Shown in pieces: positions 44,111-53,089 of a stretch of DNA of 64,000 bases. The DNA lies in the NCBI GenBank assembly GCA_018242665.1, contig JAFEBL010000010.1:124001-188000 (forward strand). The letters run 5' to 3'. The notes beneath the pieces were generated by a model that had not been told where the DNA came from, did not search any database, and was given only the letters and a program-made list of their open reading frames with translations. Position 1 is the stretch's first letter. The number at the start of each line of letters is the position of its first letter. The stretch is from Nitrospira sp. GTDB lineage: Bacteria > Nitrospirota > Nitrospiria > Nitrospirales > Nitrospiraceae. The position numbers and the translations under genes were made by a program.

Positions 44111-45889
44111 ATGATTACGTCTATGTTCGGTACGGCTTTTTTCCTACCGCGTTGCGAGACGACGGCCGCACCGCGGCCATGGTTGTGCAGATGGTTCGCG
44201 ATGCTCATTCTATCCGGGGCGATGAGCGCGGCGGCCACAGCCTTCGGCGAAGTACCTCTGCAGTCGGAAGGCCAGATCGCCCAGCATGCCAAAGCCGCCT
44301 GGGAGCAGGGCACACTTGATCTTGCCCTCGATATTCTCAACCAGGGCCTCCAGGACCATCCCCAAGCCCTCACGCTGCATCAGTTGCGGGGCGACATGTT
44401 GGCCACGTCGCGGCAGACGGAGGCGGCCCTGCAATCCTATGACAGGGTTCTCGCGAGCCGCCCCTCCGCCCTGAATGTCCGTTGGGCCAAATGGAGCGTA
44501 TTGGTGCGCTCGGGGCAGGTCGAGGATGCCGTCAGCGAACTCCGGCTCATTGCCGGGATCGACCCCCACAACCCACTCATGTACCTGCGACTTGCTCGGG
44601 AACTTCGAAAACTGGACCGACTGGAGGAAGCGTTCGAAGCCGCGAAGAACGCAGTAGAACTCGGGCCCGACATGCTCAACTGGCGCTTGGCCCTCGCCCG
44701 GGCGCGGTTCGACATTCTCGATTACGAAGGTGCGGAGCGGGATGTGCAATTCGTCCTCGAGCGAGTGTCGCCGGGATCCCCGCTTGAGCTTTCCGCCAAG
44801 AATTTGCTGACGGTGTTTTTCGGCTCCACGGAACGAGGCCGACGGTTTGCCCCGGTTATGACTCCGGATGCGAACCCGAAACAACTGCGGGACTGGTCGA
44901 TGATTCGCGCGGAAGGCTATCGGCTGTTCGAAGCCGGACGATTTCAGGAAGCCGAACCGGTGTATCGAGAGCTGCTCCGCCTCAATCCGATGGACCCGCT
45001 GGCCAACCAGCACTTGAGCTTAATCCTGATAGGACTTGGCCGCTGCAAGGAGGCGCTCGCCTTCAGTCAGCCCGGCGCTGAATTCGACCCGATGGATGAG
45101 GAACAGACGACCACGGCCTTTCGCGTGGGCCAGTGCCTGGTGGAACTCGGCCGCTGGGAAGAGGCCTACATGCAATTCAAAACGCTGTACAATGCGACCA
45201 ACGAATTGGAGAAATCGACGAGAGACGTCCAACTCCCGTCAGGGACCCGCGTCCTGAACAAGGCCATGTTGATGCAATGGTTGGACAAGGTTCGCCTACA
45301 TGTGCCGGAATTCGCACAGGAGGTCGATGCCGAGGCCGAAGCACAAGCCGCGGCAGCACGGGTGAATGCGGCAGTCACGCCAATCCAGCCGGAAACGGAA
45401 CTGACGGCCAAAGCCGCGGAACACTTGCGGCCACAAAACACGCTGGACGCGGCGGCCTCGTTGGTCGGCCGAGACGCCGACTTCGCCTGGTTCCGATTCG
45501 TCATCCCGGCTCAGAAAGTCATGCGCGATGATTCACCAACGGGAGCCCATGATTTCATTCCATTGGACCCCGGCATCAGTTTTCCCCCCACCCAACCCGA
45601 CATCTACCTTGTTTTCGGGTTGGTAACCGCCTCTTACGACGAGGTGCCTCTGGCCGCCCGCTGTTTCAAGGAGACAGCCGAATTGACCGGCACCCAGCCG
45701 GCTGTGGCGCAGGACCGTCTGATCATGTCCACAAACGATCAGTCCGGCTATTTCGTGCTCCAGCGCCCGGCCACGGGATGGGCGCCGGGCCTCTATCGAT
45801 GCGGGTTGTTCGCGGGAGAAGAGACGTCGGCCTATACGCAGGTCGATGAGGTACGGTTTCGTATCATTGAACCAAGCAGGCCGTCGTAA
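44111..45889 (+). CDS. Exported TPR-repeat protein
   Basis: The product is 592 residues with an N-terminal hydrophobic segment at about 24-46 (WLCRWFAMLILSGAMSAAATA) that may be a signal peptide or anchor. Residues 50-300 contain tetratricopeptide repeats (AKAAWEQGTLDLALDILNQG, FEAGRFQEAEPVYRELLRLN). A linker (about 390-440) is Ala/Glu-rich. The C-terminal 130 residues form a beta-rich domain (FVIPAQKVMRDDSPTGAHDF, YFVLQRPATGWAPGLYRCGL) resembling bacterial surface domains that bind ligands or partners. It is on the same strand as the J-domain and AAA genes. Function unknown. Confidence 0.75.
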   Translation: MITSMFGTAFFLPRCETTAAPRPWLCRWFAMLILSGAMSAAATAFGEVPLQSEGQIAQHAKAAWEQGTLDLALDILNQGLQDHPQALTLHQLRGDMLATSRQTEAALQSYDRVLASRPSALNVRWAKWSVLVRSGQVEDAVSELRLIAGIDPHNPLMYLRLARELRKLDRLEEAFEAAKNAVELGPDMLNWRLALARARFDILDYEGAERDVQFVLERVSPGSPLELSAKNLLTVFFGSTERGRRFAPVMTPDANPKQLRDWSMIRAEGYRLFEAGRFQEAEPVYRELLRLNPMDPLANQHLSLILIGLGRCKEALAFSQPGAEFDPMDEEQTTTAFRVGQCLVELGRWEEAYMQFKTLYNATNELEKSTRDVQLPSGTRVLNKAMLMQWLDKVRLHVPEFAQEVDAEAEAQAAAARVNAAVTPIQPETELTAKAAEHLRPQNTLDAAASLVGRDADFAWFRFVIPAQKVMRDDSPTGAHDFIPLDPGISFPPTQPDIYLVFGLVTASYDEVPLAARCFKETAELTGTQPAVAQDRLIMSTNDQSGYFVLQRPATGWAPGLYRCGLFAGEETSAYTQVDEVRFRIIEPSRPS

Positions 45890-45917
45890 CGAGTGCGATG
45901 ACAAGCGGCGGGTGGTG

Positions 45918-46880
45918 CTACGTGTCTGAACCGAGGCTCGCCGTCACTCGGTACCGGCAGAAGAAGGTCTCGTCGGGAAGCAGTCGTTTCAGCCCCCACT
46001 CTGGATGGTTGAATGCGTCTGTTGCGCAGGTCATCGGCTCGATCGCCAAGGCGCGCCGCGGGGCATCGGCAATAGCGTCCCCGGTATACACCACAATCGC
46101 GGAGAAGGCCTCGTCCATCACGACGTCAATCGTCGCCCCCGTGCCCGGATGGCGCAAGGAAGCCGTGGCGTTCCCCTCCTGGTCGCGCTCCAAGCCGATG
46201 AAACAATGGTTGAACCGGCGCGGCCCGACCACGCGATAGTCACGATAATCCCACTCGGTGCCCCGCGCATCCAGCACCTTGCCGGTCGGCGACAACCTGT
46301 CGTTGAATTCCAGATAGCCGCTCGCGGGAATCTTGGCCTCCGCCAGATCCACCAGCGAGGTCCCCACGGTGAAATAGGGATGGAACCCGATGCCGACCGG
46401 CGCTGCCGCCTGCCCCACATTCCGGACTGAACACGCACAGGTCAGCCCTTGACGGTCCAGGGCATATCGCACCTCGATCGCAAGCGAAAACGGGTAGCCG
46501 CGCGACGCATAGGTCGCCGCATCCAAGCGGACGTGAAAGGTCACCTCACTCAGGCCAGCCCGTTGTACCGCCCACGGGAGGGCACGCACGAAGCCATGGA
46601 TGGCATTCGGACCTTCCTTGTCGTTTCGTTCGAGTTGCAGCGTCTGCCCGTCAAACGCATATCGTCCCTCGGCCACGCGCCCTGGAAAGGGAATGAGCAC
46701 GTCTCCCTGCCCGCCCTTCTTGTTGGCGCCGCCTGAGTATCCCCAGACGATGTCGGTTTCCGCGCCGTCCTCATTCACCACAGCATACCGTCGCAATGAG
46801 GCGCCCCAGGGCGAGAGCCAGGCCCGCTGCCGCTCGAAGGTCAGTTCAATTTCTGTGTCAAGGCTGAGGCTCGCCGCCAT
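45918..46880 (-). CDS. galM: Aldose 1-epimerase (GalM-like)
   Basis: The product is 320 residues from the ATG at 46880 with GGAG 5 bases upstream. It has a galactose-mutarotase-like beta-sandwich: the substrate region NAIHGFVRALPW, VRNVGQAAAPVGIGFHPYFTVG (active-site His), and the C-terminal YTGDAIADAPRRALAIEPMTCATDAFN (catalytic Glu in IEPMT). It interconverts alpha and beta anomers of hexoses. It lies 48 bases after the phosphofructokinase gene and may be cotranscribed with it. Confidence 0.92.
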   Translation of the reverse strand: MAASLSLDTEIELTFERQRAWLSPWGASLRRYAVVNEDGAETDIVWGYSGGANKKGGQGDVLIPFPGRVAEGRYAFDGQTLQLERNDKEGPNAIHGFVRALPWAVQRAGLSEVTFHVRLDAATYASRGYPFSLAIEVRYALDRQGLTCACSVRNVGQAAAPVGIGFHPYFTVGTSLVDLAEAKIPASGYLEFNDRLSPTGKVLDARGTEWDYRDYRVVGPRRFNHCFIGLERDQEGNATASLRHPGTGATIDVVMDEAFSAIVVYTGDAIADAPRRALAIEPMTCATDAFNHPEWGLKRLLPDETFFCRYRVTASLGSDT

Positions 46881-46928
46881 CACGTCTCCGAGGCGTCATC
46901 GGCTGAATCGCCGCCGGTGCAGTCGCTC

Positions 46929-48194
46929 TTACAAATCCTTGCCCAATAGATAGTCGAACCGCTTCCGGAAATCATCCTCGGCCATGCCTGCGGTGGTCGC
47001 CAAACGCACCACCTCTTGCGGATGGCTCAGGTCTTCCGCCAAAAGGCGAATCATGTAGCGGCGGGCGATGACGTAGGATTCCGATTCGACATCCACCATG
47101 CGGACTCTGGTGCGGCCGGTCGCCGGATCCAAAATCTCACTGAACGGAATCGGAATGAACCGGCCGTTTTGAATGGACACCATTGCGGCATTGCCGCCTT
47201 CCAGCAGGAATTGCGCCGCACAATACCCAAGGTCGCGCGTGTACTCCATATCGAAGGAAATGGGGTCCGCGCACCGCAGTTCATATCCAATGTTCTTCTC
47301 GACGATGGTGGTTTTAATACCGAAGGCGCGCAGTTCCTGTTCCACGGCGCGCTTCAGCACGACGCCGAAATTGACTTCCGCCAGGCGCACATGCCCATGC
47401 TGGTCGCGCTCGACATCGTCCAATCCGTTCAAATCCTGTTGATCGAGAAACTCAACCAGCCCCTCCGCCAGCACCGCCACTCCGTCAGAACGTCCTGCCG
47501 CGAGCCGCTTGATGAAGGCCGCCGCCAAAATATCGACGATGGCTTTCAGTCGAATGGGCTTCCGGCGAAATTCTTCCGGAATGATCGTCAGCGTCGCGCC
47601 CGCCGCCTTCCCGATGCCTAGCGCCAGGTGTCCGGCCTTGCGGCCCATCGTCACGACGAAATACCAGCGCGAGGTCGTCTCCGCATCGACCATCAGGCTC
47701 TTCACCAGTTCCACACCGATATGGCGGGCGGTCTGAAATCCGAATGTCGGAATCCCATGCGGCAGATCGAGGTCGTTGTCGATCGTTTTGGGAACATGCA
47801 CCACCTGCAGGCGCCCTTGCGCCCGTTGTTCCAATTTGAGCGCCGAGAACGCCGTATCGTCCCCACCGATTGTGATCAGTCTCGTCACGCCCAACGCGTC
47901 GAGACTGGCCAGGCACGCGTCGAGCAATTCCATCTTCTGTGTGGGATTGGCGCGCGCGGTGCCCAAATAGGACCCGCCACTAAAGTGGATGCGGCTGATA
48001 TCTTCGATGGACAAGCGCTTGATCTTGCTCCGGTTGCCCGCCATGATCCACTTGAACCCATCCTGAATGCCGATCACGTCGCACCCGCCGAGAATGCTGC
48101 GAATCGTCGCGGCGCCGATCACACTGTTGATCCCGGGAGCCGGCCCGCCGCCGACCAGGATTGCCACCATCGGTCGTCGATCACCCTGTGTCAT
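46929..48194 (-). CDS. pfp: 6-phosphofructokinase with pyrophosphate-type signatures
   Basis: The product is 421 residues from the ATG at 48194 behind GAGGAGCAGG; the longer frame adds unlikely sequence. The nucleotide region starts VAILVGGGPAPGINSVIGAA. The donor-determining motif is GGDDT rather than the GGDGS of ATP enzymes, and the catalytic motif is PKTIDND rather than PGTIDND. Both changes are hallmarks of pyrophosphate-dependent, reversible phosphofructokinases. It also has MGRKAGHLALG and IIPEE. It phosphorylates fructose 6-phosphate and can run in both glycolysis and gluconeogenesis. Donor choice is inferred from sequence. Confidence 0.93.
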   Translation of the reverse strand: MTQGDRRPMVAILVGGGPAPGINSVIGAATIRSILGGCDVIGIQDGFKWIMAGNRSKIKRLSIEDISRIHFSGGSYLGTARANPTQKMELLDACLASLDALGVTRLITIGGDDTAFSALKLEQRAQGRLQVVHVPKTIDNDLDLPHGIPTFGFQTARHIGVELVKSLMVDAETTSRWYFVVTMGRKAGHLALGIGKAAGATLTIIPEEFRRKPIRLKAIVDILAAAFIKRLAAGRSDGVAVLAEGLVEFLDQQDLNGLDDVERDQHGHVRLAEVNFGVVLKRAVEQELRAFGIKTTIVEKNIGYELRCADPISFDMEYTRDLGYCAAQFLLEGGNAAMVSIQNGRFIPIPFSEILDPATGRTRVRMVDVESESYVIARRYMIRLLAEDLSHPQEVVRLATTAGMAEDDFRKRFDYLLGKDL

Positions 48195-48435
48195 GTTCAC
48201 CTGCTCCTCTCTCATCTGCCAACTCACGCCACGTCGCTCTTCGGCCGTCGCATCCGGCATCGGCCAACCGGCCGTCACACGACCAACCTGGTGGGACCCT
48301 ACACCGCCCCCGGAGGAGCCGTCAAGAACGACGGGGAAGCAGTCCATGGGCAACTTCCACAATATCGTTCGCCTCTTTTCGATCTTGTGCTAGCCTAACG
48401 GTGAACATTCTTTCTCCCCCCGACTGAGGCGCACC

Positions 48436-48816
48436 ATGATCGAGATCCTCGTCGTCGACGACAATCTGCAATTGCGAGACACCCTGCGGACTATTCTGAA
48501 CAAGCGGCCCGGGTTTCGGGTCATCGGTGAAGCTGCTGACGGCATCGCGGCCGCGCAGTTGGCTCAGACCCTGCGCCCAGCGGTGGTATTGATGGATGTG
48601 GGGATGTCCCGGATGGATGGAGTCGAAGCGACCCGACGTATTCGAGCGCTGCTTCCGAACACGGTCGTGATCGGGATGTCCTGTCACACGAGTCGGGATG
48701 TCGAATCGGCGTTGCGGGCGGTCGGCGCGAACGCATTCCTCCCGAAGGAACTGGTGCCGGAAAAGATCTTCGATGTGCTGACCGAACAATTCGCTCGCCG
48801 GGAGCCACAGCCGTAG
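48436..48816 (+). CDS. Single-domain response regulator (CheY-like receiver)
   Basis: The product is 126 residues: a complete receiver domain with acidic pair at residues 8-9 (VVDDN), phospho-acceptor Asp54 (VVLMDVGM), a Thr/Ser position replaced by Ser in GMSCHTS and a conserved Lys in FLPKE. No output domain is present. It converges on the hybrid kinase gene at 48866, whose own C-terminal receiver is similar (VLLVDDHRMLRQGLRTI). It could accept phosphate from that kinase and act as a phosphate sink or allosteric partner. Confidence 0.88.
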   Translation: MIEILVVDDNLQLRDTLRTILNKRPGFRVIGEAADGIAAAQLAQTLRPAVVLMDVGMSRMDGVEATRRIRALLPNTVVIGMSCHTSRDVESALRAVGANAFLPKELVPEKIFDVLTEQFARREPQP

Positions 48817-48865
48817 AGACGAACTCCGCCTGCGGACTCCACCGTCGCCAAGGAGGACCGCCCCC

Positions 48866-51800
48866 CTAGCGGGTGTGCGTACTCACCATCGCCTCGACGA
48901 TCGCCTTGCACAACTGTCCTCCCGCGCTTTCCTTTGTCAGATAGCCGCAGGCGCCGGCCTGCTTCATCCGCGCGACCATGTCGGCCGAATTGTGCATGGA
49001 CAAGGCGAGGATCTGGACCTCCGGAAATTCCTCTTTGATGCGCTTCGTCGCCTGCACCCCATCGCATCGCGGCATGTTGACGTCCATCACCACCACGCTA
49101 GGCTTCAGAGTACGGACGAGGTCAATAGCCTCCAACCCGTCGCCCGCCTCGCCGACCACCTCCAATTGCGGATGCTCATTGACGATGGTCCTAAGCCCCT
49201 GGCGCAACATTCGATGATCGTCCACCAAGAGCACCCGGGTTTTCTGACGAGCAACGCATGGTTCACCGCCCGTGTGATGGGACTCAGCCTCCTCCGGCTC
49301 AAGGGACAGGGACTCGGCCAGGACGGCCTGCGCAGCGGCCTCATCCGCCCGTTCCGTTGAGGAGGGAGCCGGTGACTGCATGGGCAACCTCAGGGTGGCG
49401 ATGGTTCCCTGCCCCGGCAGGGACTGCACATCGAACGATCCGCCGAGGGCCTTCATCCGCTCGCGAATGCTGAACAGCCCGAATCCGGCCTTGAGTCCGG
49501 TCTCAGCTGCCATCAGATCGCAACCGGCGCCACGGTCGGACACGGTGATGGACAATGATGCGCCGGATTGAGCGACCGTGATCCGAGCCTCGTGCGTTTC
49601 CGCATGTTTCACAATATTCATCAACAGTTCGCGGACGGATTGAAACAACAGCACAGATTGTTCCTCAGACAGCGGGAGGTTCTCCGTTTCCGTTTCCAGC
49701 TCCAGCACGACGGTCAGTTCAGGCTGCATCCGATCCGCCAACCAGCGCAACGCCATGAGCAAGCCAAACTCATTGAGGATCGGCGGACTGAGCTGCGCCA
49801 CCAACGTGCGCGTATAGGCCAAGGCCTGGTCCATGACCTCTTGGACCTCCGTCATCGCCTGGGCCGCCGCCGCGCTGACCTCTTCCAGTTTTGCCTGCCC
49901 CAATTTGATGCGGCTGAGCACCAGAAGTTGCGCCAGATAGTCGTGAAGATCGGTCGCGAGTTGTTTCCGGATGCGATGCTCGGCGAGATTCAAATCGGTC
50001 GTCAGCGCCCGGAGCCTGTCTTGGGAATCAGCCAGCTCTTTCGTACGCTCCTCAACACGCCGTTCCAAGTCATTCGCCAGTTGTAGCCATTGCGCCTGAG
50101 CTTCCTTCCGGCTTTGAATATCCTGCACAATCGAGATGAAATGTTGCGGACAGCCATGCCCGTCACGCAACAATGACACGGTCAACTGCACCCAGATGAG
50201 CGAGCCGTCTTTCCGCACATAGCGCTTTTCCATGGAAAAGGTGTCAATGTCACCGGTCAGCAGGCGACGCACTGAGGCCCAGTCCGTTTCCAGATCGTCA
50301 GGATGCGTGATGTCGGAAAATGTACTCCCCAGCAGCTCCTCCTGAGAATAGCCAGTGAGCGCGCAGAGGGCCTCGTTGCAGCGCAACCAAGAACCATCCA
50401 ACCCCACATGCGCAATCCCGACCGCCGCGTTGTCGAAGGTGGCCCGGTGCTGCGCCTCGCTCTCACGAAGCGCTTGCTCCGCCATCTTTGCCGCCGTGAT
50501 ATCCTCCGCAAAAACAATGATGCCGCCGACATCTCCCACCTTGTCCCGCCACGGACGCACTTCCCACCGTATCCAGCGCACGCTTCCGTCCTGACGCTCG
50601 AAGCGATCCTCGTCCTCGCGCGATACGACTCCAGCCAGTCCCTGCTGATGCGCCGCCTTCCACCGTTCGGGAATGTCGGGAAGCACGTCGTAGTGCGATC
50701 GTCCGATCAGATTCTCCTCCAATCCGTATTCCGCCAACCAACGCCGACTCACGGCGACGTAGCACAATTGCCGGTCCAGCATCGCAATCGCCGCAGGCGC
50801 ATGTTCGATAAACAATCGCAGACGTGCTTCGCTTTCCCGTAACGCCGCTTCAGCCCGCTTTCGTTCCGTGATGTCGTGGGCGACTTTCGACACGCCCACG
50901 ATCCGGCCCTCATCATTGCGAATCGCCGACACCGTCAGGGAAATATGGATGCGCGTGCCGTCTTTCCGCTGTCGCTCCGTTTCATACTGTTGAATCGCCT
51001 CGCCCCGACTGATCCGTTCGAGAATCGGCACTTCCTGATCGAGGAGATCCTCCGGCACCAGCATCGTCACCGGCAGGCCAACCGCCTCTTGCTGACTGTA
51101 CCCGTACAGGCGCTCCGCTCCGCGATTCCAACTGGTAATGATGCCGTCAAGGTTTTTGCTGAGGATGGCATCTTCCGACGACTCTACAATCGCCGCCAGC
51201 GTCGCGCGGGCTTCCTCGGCTTGTTGTCGTTCGGTAATATCGACGATCGCGGCGATGAACCCCATGACAGTTCCCGACTCATCCCATTCCGGCGCATAGG
51301 TGACTTGTAGGAGGCGCGTGCCGGAGAAGGCGCCCATGAACCGTTGATCGAATCGCACTATCCGTCCGGCGAGCGCCTCCGCCATGTATGGCGCAGCCTG
51401 CTGGTAGGCCTCGGCGCCCAACACCTCGCTGGGATGCCGGCCGATGAACTGCTCCGGAGTGTGGCCGAGCAGTTCCGCATACTGGCGGTTGACGAAACGG
51501 TACCGACAGTCAGTGCCGCATTGCGCAATGAGGACCGGAGCATGATCTGTCACGAACTGCATCTGTCGCTGGCTCGCGCGTACCGCCTCCTCGGCCTTGG
51601 CCCGCACTTCGATCTCACGCCGCAATCGCTGTTCCTCGGCCCGCACGTATGACGTTTCCGCCTGCGCGCGCAAACGCGCCCGTGTCATCGCCTCGGAAAG
51701 GGACACGATAATGAGGTTAGCTGCGATGAAGACGACTACGGCGGTCTGTTGTTGATGGGGTGAGCCCTGCACATCCAGAAGAAACCAGGCCGAGAGCGCC

Positions 51801-52069
51801 GCAGAAATCAGCGTCGCACCGGCACCATGACGCCACCCGCAGGCGACTGCCACGAACATGATCGCCGGATAGTACGTGATGAACGTGTAGGTCGAGCCCC
51901 AAAGCGGCGTGAGGGCCATGCGCAGCCCGGTCGCGAGGCCGAGGACGCCAGCCGTCAGCAGGGTCGGATTCCACGCCTCCAGGCGAGACCACCAGGAGCG
52001 CGTCCCCTGACAAACATCGTCACTTGTCTTTGCGTCCAGCGAGAGTGGTTCGGAAGCCATGGGTTCCAT
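48866..52069 (-). CDS. Multi-PAS hybrid histidine kinase with C-terminal receiver
   Basis: The product is about 1067 residues. The frame can extend to a TTG at 52174 and the ribosome binding site is weak, so the N-terminus is approximate. It has a KdpD-like membrane module (TLLTAGVLGLATGLRMALTP and following helices), four PAS/PAC units (FVTDHAPVLIAQ; GIITSWNRGAERLYGYS; WLAEYGLEENLIG; DGSWLRCNEALCALTGYSQEE), a HisKA_3 dimerisation helix with the phospho-acceptor His in ATDLHDYLAQL and a HATPase with SDRGAGCD. A NarL-type receiver lies at the C-terminus. This is a NarX-like kinase with an attached receiver. PAS repeats suggest cytosolic ligand, redox or haem sensing. Its output partner is not obvious. 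Confidence 0.9.
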   Translation of the reverse strand: MEPMASEPLSLDAKTSDDVCQGTRSWWSRLEAWNPTLLTAGVLGLATGLRMALTPLWGSTYTFITYYPAIMFVAVACGWRHGAGATLISAALSAWFLLDVQGSPHQQQTAVVVFIAANLIIVSLSEAMTRARLRAQAETSYVRAEEQRLRREIEVRAKAEEAVRASQRQMQFVTDHAPVLIAQCGTDCRYRFVNRQYAELLGHTPEQFIGRHPSEVLGAEAYQQAAPYMAEALAGRIVRFDQRFMGAFSGTRLLQVTYAPEWDESGTVMGFIAAIVDITERQQAEEARATLAAIVESSEDAILSKNLDGIITSWNRGAERLYGYSQQEAVGLPVTMLVPEDLLDQEVPILERISRGEAIQQYETERQRKDGTRIHISLTVSAIRNDEGRIVGVSKVAHDITERKRAEAALRESEARLRLFIEHAPAAIAMLDRQLCYVAVSRRWLAEYGLEENLIGRSHYDVLPDIPERWKAAHQQGLAGVVSREDEDRFERQDGSVRWIRWEVRPWRDKVGDVGGIIVFAEDITAAKMAEQALRESEAQHRATFDNAAVGIAHVGLDGSWLRCNEALCALTGYSQEELLGSTFSDITHPDDLETDWASVRRLLTGDIDTFSMEKRYVRKDGSLIWVQLTVSLLRDGHGCPQHFISIVQDIQSRKEAQAQWLQLANDLERRVEERTKELADSQDRLRALTTDLNLAEHRIRKQLATDLHDYLAQLLVLSRIKLGQAKLEEVSAAAAQAMTEVQEVMDQALAYTRTLVAQLSPPILNEFGLLMALRWLADRMQPELTVVLELETETENLPLSEEQSVLLFQSVRELLMNIVKHAETHEARITVAQSGASLSITVSDRGAGCDLMAAETGLKAGFGLFSIRERMKALGGSFDVQSLPGQGTIATLRLPMQSPAPSSTERADEAAAQAVLAESLSLEPEEAESHHTGGEPCVARQKTRVLLVDDHRMLRQGLRTIVNEHPQLEVVGEAGDGLEAIDLVRTLKPSVVVMDVNMPRCDGVQATKRIKEEFPEVQILALSMHNSADMVARMKQAGACGYLTKESAGGQLCKAIVEAMVSTHTR

Positions 52070-52282
52070 CGGCAAGCGATGAAGGGCTTGGTGCGAAACG
52101 GCGCTGCCGGCATTGAGCCGACGCCACGAGACTGTAGCTGGTACTAAGGTCCACAGTGTACAGGAATCATGCAACGGACTCCACGGTTTCGCATGAAACC
52201 ACCGGATACACCGCGCAGGGTTTCCCTGAATTTATGAGGGCAGCCGAAGGTGAGGAAGGAGGGCCAGATGGCGGAAGGGACG

Positions 52283-52663
52283 TTAGCCTTCCGGATGGGT
52301 CGAACCGCGTGACCTGTTTCGTCGATGACGTCGCTCGAGCCACTCGATCAGCTCCAGTCGCAACAATCGATTCAACCGTTGCTGTGCGGCCTGGGGCAGG
52401 CGCTGGAACTCCACACCGAATTGATTGCCATGGACCCATTTGATGGTCCCGAGTTCGACCGGCACTGCTGGCGGTTCATTGTTGAGCCACATGCTGACGC
52501 GCACTTCGCTCCCGCAGAGCACTTCACGATCGCAGGTCACGGAACATCCCTTCAACGACAAGTTGGTCAACAGCCCTTCGCCGACAAACGGCGCGCCACC
52601 GAAGATGACCGGATACTGTAAGGGGAACCGGTAGTAGGTTCGGACATACGGACGAGCTGCCAT
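52283..52663 (-). CDS. PilZ-domain protein
   Basis: This 126-residue protein is a single PilZ domain. The c-di-GMP motif RxxxR is seen as RTYYR at residues 8-12, and the (D/N)xSxxG motif as NLSLKG at about 33-38. Both are intact, so c-di-GMP binding is likely. The C-terminal helix is basic and rich in Arg (ERRHRRNRSRG). No other domain is attached, so it probably acts as an adaptor. It sits between the hybrid kinase gene and the AT-rich island. Confidence 0.88.
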   Translation of the reverse strand: MAARPYVRTYYRFPLQYPVIFGGAPFVGEGLLTNLSLKGCSVTCDREVLCGSEVRVSMWLNNEPPAVPVELGTIKWVHGNQFGVEFQRLPQAAQQRLNRLLRLELIEWLERRHRRNRSRGSTHPEG

Positions 52664-53089
52664 GGCCGCCTCCTTGTGGGCGGATACTATCGAGACAGCC
52701 GGTTGAACGGTATCCTACCTTGGAAGGGGGGAGGCGGAGTGGCTCACTAGGGGCTTCCGGCACTATAGCTTTTGTCTTGTCGATCAGTTATGAAAACGTG
52801 AAGGCTTGCCGCCGACAGTAACCTCTGACGATGAGGTGAGACAAATCATCTTCGAATCCAAATCTGCAACAGCTATGGTTTAGGTGATTTCTTTAGAGTT
52901 TCTACAGCAGCCGCCGGAATCGTCTACTGCTCCATGTTACTCAATGCACTTCCGTCATGTATCGGGCTTCCGGACAGAGAAAAAGTATACGCACAAAAAA
53001 GTCACAAAACTGCGGCACCATCCTTCACTTGCTCCAACTCCGTCTTGTTTGCGGATTTTTCAAAACTTCGGCATCCCAATCAAATCATT
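52664..53089. other. 426-base region at the left edge of the AT-rich island
   Basis: The G+C falls noticeably from about 52760 onward. It holds short open frames without ribosome binding sites or family resemblance. I see no terminator hairpin, repeat, tRNA-like attachment site or integrase remnant. Confidence 0.3.
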
